A DNA stretch of 64,000 bases. Origin: CAINVV01 sp963663675. Lineage in GTDB: Bacteria > Bacteroidota > Bacteroidia > Bacteroidales > Prolixibacteraceae. A program made the position numbers and the translations under genes. Each line of letters opens with the position of its first letter. The stretch's first letter is position 1. The notes below the pieces were generated by a model. The model saw nothing but the letters and a program-made list of their open reading frames with translations. It had not been told where the DNA came from and made no database searches. This document shows, piece by piece, positions 8,250 through 16,477 of this stretch. The stretch spans positions 992,001-1,056,000 of the forward strand of contig OY760498.1 of NCBI GenBank assembly GCA_963663675.1, given 5' to 3'.

Positions 8250-8615
8250 TCAGTTCAGCGTAACTTTCAATACATCTTCAATAGCACTGATAAAGCTCGC
8301 TTTTGGCAGTGCGCCCTGGGCCATTTGTGGCTGGCCTTCAACAGGAATGAAAAGAATGGATGGAATGCTCTGAATTCCGAACATGCCGGCCAGTTCACGC
8401 TGTTCTTCAGTATTTACTTTGTAGATGTTCAGTTTAGGACCATAACTCGCCTGCAATTCCTCCAGAATTGGAGCAACCATTCGGCATGGAGAACACCAGT
8501 CTGCATAAAAATCTATAATTGCAGGTGCTGCGCCTTCAAATTTCCAATCTTTGTTTTCTTCAAAATTGAATACTTTTTCTTTGAATGATTCAAGAGTTAA
8601 ATGTTCGAGTGCCAT
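8250..8615 (-). CDS. Thioredoxin with CSPC active site
   Basis: A 121-residue cytosolic thioredoxin-fold protein. The redox site is Cys41-Ser-Pro-Cys44 in YADWCSPCRMVAP, where the usual thioredoxin has CGPC, and the cis-proline is Pro85 (QSIPSILFI). The length and the absence of a signal peptide fit an intracellular disulfide reductase. The Ser at the second position should shift redox potential relative to CGPC, which is an inference from known active-site variants. It is divergent from a MarR-family regulator across a 166-bp AT-rich region. Confidence 0.92.
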   Translation of the reverse strand: MALEHLTLESFKEKVFNFEENKDWKFEGAAPAIIDFYADWCSPCRMVAPILEELQASYGPKLNIYKVNTEEQRELAGMFGIQSIPSILFIPVEGQPQMAQGALPKASFISAIEDVLKVTLN

Positions 8616-8663
8616 AATATTATTTGTTTAATTATTAAATTGCTACTAACAATAATTTTCATG

Positions 8664-8671
8664 CAAAAATA
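8664..8671 (-). promoter_or_regulatory. Candidate -7 element for the thioredoxin gene
   Basis: TATTTTTG on the minus strand matches TAnnTTTG, about 49 nt before the start codon. The -33 position 19 nt upstream is only TTTT, so the promoter is a weak prediction. Two direct copies of TTTTCAATAAAAA (8679-8691 and 8696-8708) overlap its upstream part. Confidence 0.45.
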
Positions 8672-8732
8672 AATCTTATTTTCAATAAAAAAAACTTTTC
8701 AATAAAAATATTTGCTAATAGCATAAAATGCT

Positions 8733-8763
8733 TTTGTAAATAATTGACTTATTTGTAGTTTTG
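8733..8763 (+). promoter_or_regulatory. Promoter of the marR gene
   Basis: TTTG (8733-8736), a 19-nt spacer and TAGTTTTG (8756-8763) match the Bacteroidota primary promoter consensus exactly. The expected transcription start near 8770 rules out the TTG at 8761 as the gene start and selects the ATG at 8782. Confidence 0.8.
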
Positions 8764-8781
8764 CGAAAAATATTTTTGATC

Positions 8782-9198
8782 ATGACAATAGAAATTGGAA
8801 TAATGGGTTTGGTTTATGAGATGAAGAAGAAATGCTCCGATATTGATGCGCAGCTAATGGAACAATTGCACCTTACCCAATCAGAATTGCTTTTTTTTGG
8901 TTCACTTGATCAATGCATCGGAATCAGTAGCCCTGAGCTGGCAAAAAATATGGGTTTGTCTCCATCAAGGATAAGCAGGGTCATTGAGAAACTGGTTGTA
9001 GACGGTTATCTTGACAGGAATATTGATAAAACTGACAGACGAGCCATAACTCTTTGCCTGACAGAGGATGGTAAAAAAATTCGTTCTGAGATTGAAAAAA
9101 GCAGGCAGGAATGCGAAGCAAAAATACTTCAGGTCTTACCTGATTCAGATGTAGAAAAATTTAGGGAAATTATTTCCAGGATGATCAAAGAGTTGTAA
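8782..9198 (+). CDS. MarR-family transcriptional regulator
   Basis: A 138-residue winged-helix regulator. The HTH spans roughly residues 45-75 (SSPELAKNMGLSPSRISRVIEKL) and is followed by the wing DRNIDKTDRRAITLCLTEDG, the diagnostic MarR segment with the DxR motif. The start is taken at ATG 8782 because a consensus promoter overlaps the upstream TTG. It is divergent from the thioredoxin and OsmC genes. Since MarR proteins often respond to oxidants and control neighbouring redox genes, control of that pair is a reasonable inference. A cysteine near the N-terminus (KKKCSD) might act as a sensor, but this is speculative. Confidence 0.88.
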   Translation: MTIEIGIMGLVYEMKKKCSDIDAQLMEQLHLTQSELLFFGSLDQCIGISSPELAKNMGLSPSRISRVIEKLVVDGYLDRNIDKTDRRAITLCLTEDGKKIRSEIEKSRQECEAKILQVLPDSDVEKFREIISRMIKEL

Positions 9199-9208
9199 TT
9201 TTTTATCC

Positions 9209-9475
9209 TCAGTAAATTTCTTTTTCATTTACTTCTGAGACCACTTTAAGTGAGTAGTATACAGCCAATTCATTGTTGTTTTTGTAAAAATATGTCTTCA
9301 GTGAGCGGCTATATTCAATAACAAGCCCAAATTGTTCCATTTCAATCAGGTACCGGTAAAGATGGCTCGTACAGATACCTATCTTACGGGCAAATTCCTC
9401 CGGTGTACCGGTTTGTCCTGATTTGATAAGCCGGTTCATTTTTTTTACTCGTTCAAAATGCTCAACATACTTCAT
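9209..9475 (-). CDS. Small HTH protein coupled to a C39 ABC exporter
   Basis: An 88-residue protein with a helix-turn-helix around residues 22-50 (GTPEEFARKIGICTSHLYRY, then LIEMEQFGLVIEYSR). Its start overlaps the end of the ABC exporter gene by 14 bp (9462-9475), so the two are translationally coupled on one mRNA. Short HTH proteins of this type recur beside bacteriocin/RiPP-type exporters in Bacteroidota as far as I recall. The C-terminal part (residues 50-88, Tyr-rich) is not assignable. Role inferred as local regulator. Confidence 0.6.
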   Translation of the reverse strand: MKYVEHFERVKKMNRLIKSGQTGTPEEFARKIGICTSHLYRYLIEMEQFGLVIEYSRSLKTYFYKNNNELAVYYSLKVVSEVNEKEIY

Positions 9476-11672
9476 AGCAGGATTCTTTTAGATGGTCCGA
9501 TAAAATTAGTGTATCAATGTTACCAGGAAAGGGCAGTTGTTTTTGCCACATCTCATAATATTTGCCAGTTTTCTGCCACAAGTTATTGTGAGTGCCCTCC
9601 TCGATAATTTTTCCATTTTCAAGCACAACAATATGATCTGCCTGGATGACAGTGCTTAACCGGTGAGCAACCACCAATATCGTTTTTCCCTTCATTTTCA
9701 AACTGTTTATAGTATCCTGCACAAAACGCTCCGAATCTGTGTCGAGAGAAGATGTTGCCTCATCAAACAATAAAATTTCAGGATCCCGGTAAATTGCCCG
9801 TGCAATAGCAATTCTTTGTTTTTCACCCCCGGAAAGAGTTGTACCATTTTCACCAATCCTCGTGTTTAAACCATCGGGAAGTTTATCAATAAAGGGCCTC
9901 ATCCCTAGTGTGATACATATATTCCGAATTTTTTCAGCGTCTGGATATGTTTCGCCAATTGCGATATTTTCTATCAGTGTGCCTGTAAAAAGATCCAGAC
10001 GCTGGGGAACGACACCAATCATTTTTCTCAGACTGTCGGTTGAATAATTTTCAATGTTATCGTCCCCAATGGAGATATATCCGCCTGCCAGAGGATAAAG
10101 TTTTAATATCAGTGCGACCATTGTTGATTTTCCTGAACCACTTTCCCCGACTACTGCTGTAATCTTTCCTTTTTTAATTCTGAATGAAAATCGATCAAAT
10201 ACATCAGTCCTGGTGCCGTAAGTAAAACTTACATCACTGAAATTTATATCTCCCATCCTCTCCCGGGTGAAATCAGGTTTGTTTTCCTTCGCTTCCTGGT
10301 CAAGATCCATAATTTCGAACAGCCGGTCTGCCGCGATCAGTGCATTTTGGATTGCCTTGTTCATTCCAATAAGGTTGGATGCCGGACCGGTGAAATAGAC
10401 GGCAATAGCGTAGAAAGACAATAACTCACCTGGTGTGATTGCTTGATCAATTACAAAATAAGCACCAATCCAAAGCAGGATAACTGTCATTGCCCTGCTT
10501 ATCAATTCCGTTCCCGCTGAAGAGAAGAGACTGTTTGTAGAGGAAAGAAAAGTTGATTTAAGCAAATTGGCAAACCGAACCTCTGTTTTAAGGTTGGAAT
10601 ATTTTTCTAATCCAAATTCTTTAATCGTCCTGACAGAGTTGAGTGATTCTACCAGCTGATTTTCCAGCTCCGCAGTATCTTCCATCAATTTACGCTCCCT
10701 TTTTTTGTTTAAAATATTGTATATAAAATATATGGCTCCATATATTGGAATGACGGCCGAGACTACCAGGGCAAGTTTCCAACTATACGCAAACATTAAT
10801 CCAAAAGAGAAAATGACAATAAAAAGGCTAACCAGCAATGAAATTGCAATGTCATTTATAAATGCCCTGATTTTGACTGCATCATTTACTCTTGAGATGA
10901 TCTCACCCACCCTCATCGAATCGAAAAAATATTGGGGCAGTTTAAGCAGGTGATTGTAATAACCGAGGATCAGGGTGGTATCGATCTTTTGCCCCGTTCG
11001 CAGTACAAAAATATTTTTTGCGATACCGATGAGAATCTGGAAGAGTATAAGAATCAGCATAGTCACACTCAGTCGATTCAGTAAACTGGTATTTCGGTCG
11101 ACCAAAACAAAGTCAGTGATTTTCTGAATATAGACGGAAGTTGATAATCCTATTACAGTATAGATAATTGCCCCTAAAAGTGCCTGGAAAAGAATACTTT
11201 GATGTGGTTTAAGCAAAGAAATAAACCTTTTGTAAACAGGTATCTTTTCATTCTTTGGCTGGAAATCAGGACCCGGCGCCATTAGAATCAAAACCCCAGT
11301 CCATATTTCATTGAATTTTTGATGCGTTGATTTGTGCATCTCCCCATCTGCCGGATCCATGTATTCGATCCTGCCCGGCTTTATTTTATAAATTACTACA
11401 AAATGAAGCAGGCTTTGATTCAATATAACATGCGCAATAACAGGTAAACTGATTGTCCTGATATCCTCCATCCCGCCTTTCACACCTTTTGCAGAGAATC
11501 CAAGATGTTCAGCGGCCTTGATTAATCCCCAGGCAGTAGTCCCTTTTTGATCAGTACCTGCCATCTGGCGAATTTTTGACACAGGTACACCCATTTTGAA
11601 GTGAGCCGCAACCGAAGCAATGCATGCAGCTCCACAATCGGTGATGTCACGTTGTTTGATCTTTATTTTCAT
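9462..11672 (-). CDS. Peptidase C39-containing ABC exporter (bacteriocin/RiPP type)
   Basis: An inner-membrane half-transporter of 736 residues that cleaves a leader from a peptide substrate and exports it. Domains in order: C39 cysteine peptidase at 1-130 (Cys13 in DITDCGAACIAS, His90 in LLHFVVIY, Asp106 in MDPADG), a membrane domain of six predicted helices at 155-445, and an ATPase at 475-710 with Walker A GESGSGKST (about 505-515), signature LSGGEKQR (about 614) and Walker B ILLFDEATSS (about 634). All catalytic residues are present. The usual double-glycine-leader substrate gene is not recognisable nearby, and no HlyD-type adaptor gene is adjacent. The downstream HTH gene overlaps it. 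Confidence 0.92.
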   Translation of the reverse strand: MKIKIKQRDITDCGAACIASVAAHFKMGVPVSKIRQMAGTDQKGTTAWGLIKAAEHLGFSAKGVKGGMEDIRTISLPVIAHVILNQSLLHFVVIYKIKPGRIEYMDPADGEMHKSTHQKFNEIWTGVLILMAPGPDFQPKNEKIPVYKRFISLLKPHQSILFQALLGAIIYTVIGLSTSVYIQKITDFVLVDRNTSLLNRLSVTMLILILFQILIGIAKNIFVLRTGQKIDTTLILGYYNHLLKLPQYFFDSMRVGEIISRVNDAVKIRAFINDIAISLLVSLFIVIFSFGLMFAYSWKLALVVSAVIPIYGAIYFIYNILNKKRERKLMEDTAELENQLVESLNSVRTIKEFGLEKYSNLKTEVRFANLLKSTFLSSTNSLFSSAGTELISRAMTVILLWIGAYFVIDQAITPGELLSFYAIAVYFTGPASNLIGMNKAIQNALIAADRLFEIMDLDQEAKENKPDFTRERMGDINFSDVSFTYGTRTDVFDRFSFRIKKGKITAVVGESGSGKSTMVALILKLYPLAGGYISIGDDNIENYSTDSLRKMIGVVPQRLDLFTGTLIENIAIGETYPDAEKIRNICITLGMRPFIDKLPDGLNTRIGENGTTLSGGEKQRIAIARAIYRDPEILLFDEATSSLDTDSERFVQDTINSLKMKGKTILVVAHRLSTVIQADHIVVLENGKIIEEGTHNNLWQKTGKYYEMWQKQLPFPGNIDTLILSDHLKESCYEVC

Positions 11673-12159
11673 ATTCCAATGAAGTTAGTCCTGAGGTTAG
11701 GCTTGCTTTCAATCAGTTGAGAAATTTTCCAGCTGAAGACCTGAACCGTACATTAAAAATCATATTTTTTAAATTGCCCTGTCTCCGGCGCAATGAGCTT
11801 AAATATTCAGCTAAATATTATTCTTGATGGTTTCAACAGGATATGCGGCAGGATAGTCATTCCCACATGATCCCCAAAATTGCATAAGTAAGTTAATGCA
11901 AAATTTAGAGAATTAAGAATGATGACTTTTCTTTTTGGATTATAACTGATGCAGGTATAGTCTAAAGTTGTTAAATTTGCTGTTCACTTTGAAGGAATGC
12001 AGGGAATATCCAATTGTAAAATTTTCATTTGATTGACCGGCTTCATTACTGGAGGGACCTGTATGCTAACGTGTTTATAATCTGTAATTAAGATACTTCA
12101 GTGTCATTGATTTAATATTTTCAAATTCAACTAATGATATAATTTTTAATAATCAAAAA
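11673..12159. other. 487-bp intergenic region between the exporter and fucI
   Basis: AT-rich region separating the minus-strand exporter from plus-strand fucI, so promoters for both must lie here. I see no full TTTG...TAnnTTTG match on either strand. It holds only very short open frames, the longest noted being 24 codons on the minus strand (11811-11885) and 25 codons on the plus strand from ATG near 11793. Neither has a double-glycine leader or a clear ribosome binding site, so none is annotated. Confidence 0.5.
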
Positions 12160-13950
12160 ATGGCTACGAACAGATTGATTGGAGAACTGCCCAAAGTGGG
12201 TATCAGACCCGTTATTGACGGACGTCTGCGGGGTGTAAGGGAATCGCTTGAGAAGCAAACAATGAGTATGGCACAGGCTGCTGCGCAACTTATCACCGAA
12301 AATCTCAGGTTCCCCAATGGTGAGAAAATCGAGTGCATCATTGCCGATTCAACTATTGGCGGTGTCGCTGAAGCAGCTATGTGTGCTGAGAAGTTTGCCC
12401 GTTCAGGTGTTGGCGTTTCACTGACAGTTTCTCCCTGCTGGTGCTACGGTACCGAGGTAATGGACACTGATCCGTTAATTCCAAAAGCTGTCTGGGGCTT
12501 CAACGGTACAGAGAGGCCCGGAGCTGTTTACCTTGCTGCCGCTTTGGCAGGCTACGCTCAGAAGGGTCTGCCTGCTTTTGGTATTTATGGCCATGACGTT
12601 CAGGATAAAAAAGATATGAGCATCCCTGAGGATGTAAAAGAGAAAATTTTGCGCTTTGTCAATGCCGGACTGGCTGTAGCACAGATGAAAAATAAATCCT
12701 ATCTCTCTCTCGGCGGAATGTCAATGGGTATAGCGGGTTCTTATGTTGATCAGGAATTTTTACTTGATTATCTTGGAGTTCGCACCGAAGTGATAGATAT
12801 GTCTGAATTAGTACGACGCGCAGAGCAAGGTATTTATGACAAAACCGAATATGAGAAAGCGCTTGCCTGGGTCAAAGAGAACTGTAAAGAGGGCAAAGAT
12901 GTTAATGATACGGATAAACAAGCCACCAGGGAACGTAAAAACTGGGAATGGGAAATGGTTGTTAAAATGACTCTTGCTGCTAGGGATTTGATGATTGGCA
13001 ATCCAAAACTGAAGGAAATCGGGTTTGGGGAAGAAGCATTGGGGCACAATGCCATAATGGGCGGATTCCAGGGACAAAGGCAATGGACTGATCATCTTCC
13101 GAATGGTGATTTCATGGAGGCAATTCTGAACTCCTCCTTCGATTGGAACGGAATTCGTGAAGCATTTGTATTTGCGACTGAAAATGATTCTTTGAACGGT
13201 GTGGCCATGTTGTTTGGACATTTACTGACAAACACAGCTCAGATATTCTCTGATGTTCGTACTTACTGGAGTCCTGAGGCTGTTGAGCGCGTTACTGGTA
13301 AAAAATTGTCAGGCAAGGCATCCGGCGGAATTATTCACCTGATCAATTCCGGGTCTACCACGCTGGATGCTACCGGAAAGCAAAAAAAAGATGGGAAATC
13401 AATGATGAAACCTTTCTGGGAGATTTCAGAATTCGAAGTAAAAGCCTGCCTGGATGCTACCGACTGGGCGCCAGCCGACCTTGGATATTTCCGCGGAGGC
13501 GGTTACTCCTCCCACTTCAAAACTGAAGGTGAGATGCCTGTTACCATGAGCCGCGTAAACCTGATCAAAGGAATTGGACCGGTTCTTCAAATTGCTGAAG
13601 GATGGACTATTGATCTTCCAGAAGATGTTCACAGAACACTGGATGAACGGACCAACCCAACATGGCCGACTACCTGGTTTGCTCCAAGGGTTAACGGAGA
13701 AGGTGCATTTACCGACGTTTACAGTGTGATGGCCAACTGGGGGGCCAACCATGGAGCAATCAGCTATGGCCATATCGGAGCAGATCTTATTTCGCTGGCT
13801 TCTATGCTGAGAATCCCGGTTTGCATGCACAACGTACCTGAAGGCAAGATTTTCCGTCCTGCTGCCTGGAGTGCATTTGGCATGGAAAAAGAAGGTTCGG
13901 ATTACCGTGCATGCGCCACTTACGGGCCACTATACGGCAAGACGAGATAA
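12160..13950 (+). CDS. fucI: L-fucose isomerase
   Basis: Interconverts L-fucose and L-fuculose, the first step of L-fucose catabolism, using Mn2+ in a cytosolic hexamer. The 596-residue protein matches E. coli FucI (591 residues) throughout, for example VGIRPVIDGRLRGVRESLE, VSPCWCYGTEVMD, WGFNGTERPGAVYLAAALAG and VYSVMANWGANHG. The metal ligands correspond to Glu near 340 (ATENDSLNG), Asp near 364 (SDVRTYWSPE) and His near 530 (GANHG). It heads the fucose region, with LacI regulator, fucP and mutarotase downstream, and has its own terminator 30 bases past the stop. Fuculokinase and fuculose-1-phosphate aldolase genes are not in this window. Confidence 0.98.
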   Translation: MATNRLIGELPKVGIRPVIDGRLRGVRESLEKQTMSMAQAAAQLITENLRFPNGEKIECIIADSTIGGVAEAAMCAEKFARSGVGVSLTVSPCWCYGTEVMDTDPLIPKAVWGFNGTERPGAVYLAAALAGYAQKGLPAFGIYGHDVQDKKDMSIPEDVKEKILRFVNAGLAVAQMKNKSYLSLGGMSMGIAGSYVDQEFLLDYLGVRTEVIDMSELVRRAEQGIYDKTEYEKALAWVKENCKEGKDVNDTDKQATRERKNWEWEMVVKMTLAARDLMIGNPKLKEIGFGEEALGHNAIMGGFQGQRQWTDHLPNGDFMEAILNSSFDWNGIREAFVFATENDSLNGVAMLFGHLLTNTAQIFSDVRTYWSPEAVERVTGKKLSGKASGGIIHLINSGSTTLDATGKQKKDGKSMMKPFWEISEFEVKACLDATDWAPADLGYFRGGGYSSHFKTEGEMPVTMSRVNLIKGIGPVLQIAEGWTIDLPEDVHRTLDERTNPTWPTTWFAPRVNGEGAFTDVYSVMANWGANHGAISYGHIGADLISLASMLRIPVCMHNVPEGKIFRPAAWSAFGMEKEGSDYRACATYGPLYGKTR

Positions 13951-13974
13951 AAAACGGAAAGCAAAATAAGCGTG

Positions 13975-14007
13975 AAAAACCGGAAGAATATAATTCTCCG
14001 GTTTTTT
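13975..14007 (+). terminator. Terminator after fucI
   Basis: ACCGG/CCGGT and AGAAT/ATTCT form a 10-bp stem with one bulged A and a 3-nt loop, preceded by an A run and followed by seven T (14001-14008 region). The symmetry of A and T runs would allow bidirectional use. Confidence 0.88.
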
Positions 14008-14091
14008 TATGCTATTTTTTAATAACTTATCTCTGTCAATCTCGTTTAAAAGTACTGTCATGCATTCTATGTTGATAGCAAATATTTGTGG

Positions 14092-16473
14092 ATGAGTTTG
14101 AAAGTGTCTGTAAATCAGTCTGGTTTTTCTAAAAAAAGTGTCCTGAAGGATTATTACACAGTCTTTCTCAGCCGGCAGTTGAGTATTCTGGGACGTAAAG
14201 AGGTCCACCTGGGGAGGGCTCCCTTTGGAATTTTTGGAGATGGTAAGGAACTGGCGCAAGTAGCCTACGTGAAAAGTTTTCGTGAAGGAGACTGGCGTTC
14301 AGGGTATTACCGTGATCAGACTTTTATGATTGCAGCAGGAATGATGACTCCGACCGAATTTTTTTCCCAGCTTTATGGCGACACCAATACTGTCAATAAT
14401 CCATCAACCGGAGGAAGAAATTTTAACAATCATCATTCAACAGCCAATATTTCACCTTCCGGAGAGATGAGAGATCTGGCATCTTTAAAGAATTCAGCTG
14501 CAGATCTTTCACCAACCGCCGGGCAAATTCCGCGTTTGCTTGGTCTGGCACAGGCCTCCAAACTGGTGCGCAATCATCCTGAATTTAAAAAGCCTCTATT
14601 GGGGAAAATTACAGGGGATGAGGTTGCTTTTGGTTCAATTGGTGAATCCAGCACTTCTGAAGGAATGTTTTTTGAAACCATCAATGCGGCATGTGTCTTG
14701 CAGGTTCCATTGGCTGTGGCAATATGGGACAATGGTTATGGCATCAGCGTACCGGTTGATTTGCAGACCGCAAAAGGAAGTATCTCAAAGGCGCTCAAAG
14801 GATTTGAGGCCGATGGTCAGGATCCGGGTTGCAGGATATATTCATGCAAAGGGTGGGACTATCCTTGCATGGTCCGTACTTTTAAAGAGGGGATCTCTGT
14901 CTGCAGATCCGATCATCAACCAGTCATTTTTCACATCGATGAACTAACCCAACCGCTTGGTCATTCGACTTCAGGTTCGCATGAGCGTTACAAGAGTGCG
15001 GAACGCTTGCAATGGGAACAGGATTATGACCCTATCGTGAAATTCAAGGAATGGATTCTCGCTGAGGGAATGGCCACCCAGGAAATTCTGGCTGAATTGG
15101 AGGAAAAAGCATCCAGGGAGGCCAGGGCCGCACGTGATCAGGCATGGCAAAGTTATATTGCCGGATTTGAATCGGAAAGCAGCTCCCTGAAAGAAATAGT
15201 CGATTCCATTGCTAAAACTTGGGAGCCATTGTCCAATAAGTCAGCTGAGCTAAAAGCATTATTAAAAGCTGCCTATCCAACAAGAAAAGCATTAATAAGG
15301 TTTGCAAAATCCTTGAACCGTGCTATCAGCAACAATTTGGTTCTAAAAGAGCAGAAGCTGCAACTTGGATACTGGATAAAAAAATCAGAGGAAATTGGAG
15401 AACGTCTTTTCAGTATACCTCACTTAGAACATTCAGCAGACAACACGGCTGTTAATTCTTTTAAAGTCGCCTACAGCAATAATCCTTCCTGGGTAACTGG
15501 TTCAGAATTGCTGAATCAGAATTTTGATCTTTTGCTACAGAAATATCCATTGATGCTCTCATTCGGAGAGGATACGGGTGTTTTGGGAGGTGTCAACCAG
15601 GAGACCAGGGGATTATCGGAAAAATTCGGACTTCATCGTGTTTTCGATACCGGAATCAGGGAAACAACGATCATCGGACAGGGAATCGGTTTGGCATTAA
15701 GGGGTTTTAAGCCCATTGCCGAAATTCAGTACCTGGACTATCTTATCTATGCACTTCCAACATTGGCTGACGATCTGTCCACATTGAATTACCGTACCTG
15801 CGGAAGGCAGATAGCCCCGCTCATCATCCGGACAAGGGGGCACCAGCTCCAGGGAATGTGGCATTCAGGTTCGCCCATGAGCATGCTTCTCGGCTCCATG
15901 AGGGGCATCCATATTTGTGTTCCCAGAAACATGACGCAGGCGGCAGGATTCTACAATTCCCTGCTCAAAATTGATGAACCGGCTTTGGTGATTGAGCCAT
16001 TGAAGGGATATTATGTCCGGGAAATGCTTCCTGAGAACATCGGGGAGTATTGTGTACCACTTGGTGTGCCTGAAGTCCTGGCAGAAGGTACCGACCTGAC
16101 ACTGGTCACCTATGGCTGGAATGTGACTATTGCCCAGGAGGCAATCAACCTGCTGAAACCGATGGGGATTTCGATAGAGCTAATTGATGTACAGACACTT
16201 GCCCCATTTGATACTGGTCATCTGATTACATCATCACTTAAGAAAACGAACCGGCTGGTTTTGCTGGACGAAGATGTTCCCGGGGGCGGTACCGGTTATA
16301 TGCTTCAAAAGATACTTGAGCAGGATGAAGCATTTTTTTCACTTGATGAAAAGCCACTCGTAATTTCTGCAAAGGATCATCGCGGAGCATATGGAACCGA
16401 CGGCGAATATTTCTCCAAGCCCAATGCGGATGGGGTAGTAGAAGCAATTTCGCACATGATGCTGGGTGTCTGA
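14092..16473 (+). CDS. 2-oxoacid dehydrogenase E1, alpha and beta domains fused
   Basis: A 793-residue thiamine-diphosphate enzyme of the branched-chain 2-oxoacid (2-oxoisovalerate) dehydrogenase E1 type. Residues about 1-350 are the alpha domain (GYYRDQTFMIAAGMMTP, GSIGESSTSEGMFFETINAA and IWDNGYGIS, the two ends of the ThDP-binding region). Residues about 460-793 are the beta domain (SFGEDTGVLGGVNQETRGL, VFDTGIRETTIIGQGIGLAL, and GHQLQGMWHSGSPM). Alpha and beta are separate polypeptides in many bacteria, while a fused form is common in Bacteroidota. No E2 or E3 gene is adjacent. The ATG at 14092 is preferred over a TTG two codons upstream. Its position between fucI and the fucose regulator is unexplained. 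Its stop is 4 bases from the stop of the convergent lacI-type gene. Confidence 0.88.
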   Translation: MSLKVSVNQSGFSKKSVLKDYYTVFLSRQLSILGRKEVHLGRAPFGIFGDGKELAQVAYVKSFREGDWRSGYYRDQTFMIAAGMMTPTEFFSQLYGDTNTVNNPSTGGRNFNNHHSTANISPSGEMRDLASLKNSAADLSPTAGQIPRLLGLAQASKLVRNHPEFKKPLLGKITGDEVAFGSIGESSTSEGMFFETINAACVLQVPLAVAIWDNGYGISVPVDLQTAKGSISKALKGFEADGQDPGCRIYSCKGWDYPCMVRTFKEGISVCRSDHQPVIFHIDELTQPLGHSTSGSHERYKSAERLQWEQDYDPIVKFKEWILAEGMATQEILAELEEKASREARAARDQAWQSYIAGFESESSSLKEIVDSIAKTWEPLSNKSAELKALLKAAYPTRKALIRFAKSLNRAISNNLVLKEQKLQLGYWIKKSEEIGERLFSIPHLEHSADNTAVNSFKVAYSNNPSWVTGSELLNQNFDLLLQKYPLMLSFGEDTGVLGGVNQETRGLSEKFGLHRVFDTGIRETTIIGQGIGLALRGFKPIAEIQYLDYLIYALPTLADDLSTLNYRTCGRQIAPLIIRTRGHQLQGMWHSGSPMSMLLGSMRGIHICVPRNMTQAAGFYNSLLKIDEPALVIEPLKGYYVREMLPENIGEYCVPLGVPEVLAEGTDLTLVTYGWNVTIAQEAINLLKPMGISIELIDVQTLAPFDTGHLITSSLKKTNRLVLLDEDVPGGGTGYMLQKILEQDEAFFSLDEKPLVISAKDHRGAYGTDGEYFSKPNADGVVEAISHMMLGV

Positions 16474-16477
16474 AATC

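Noticed and set aside
11811..11885. 24-codon minus-strand frame (MQFWGSCGNDYPAAYP...) upstream of the C39 exporter, as a possible exported peptide
   Set aside because: No double-glycine leader, no ribosome binding site and no sequence similarity to known precursors; too short to support.
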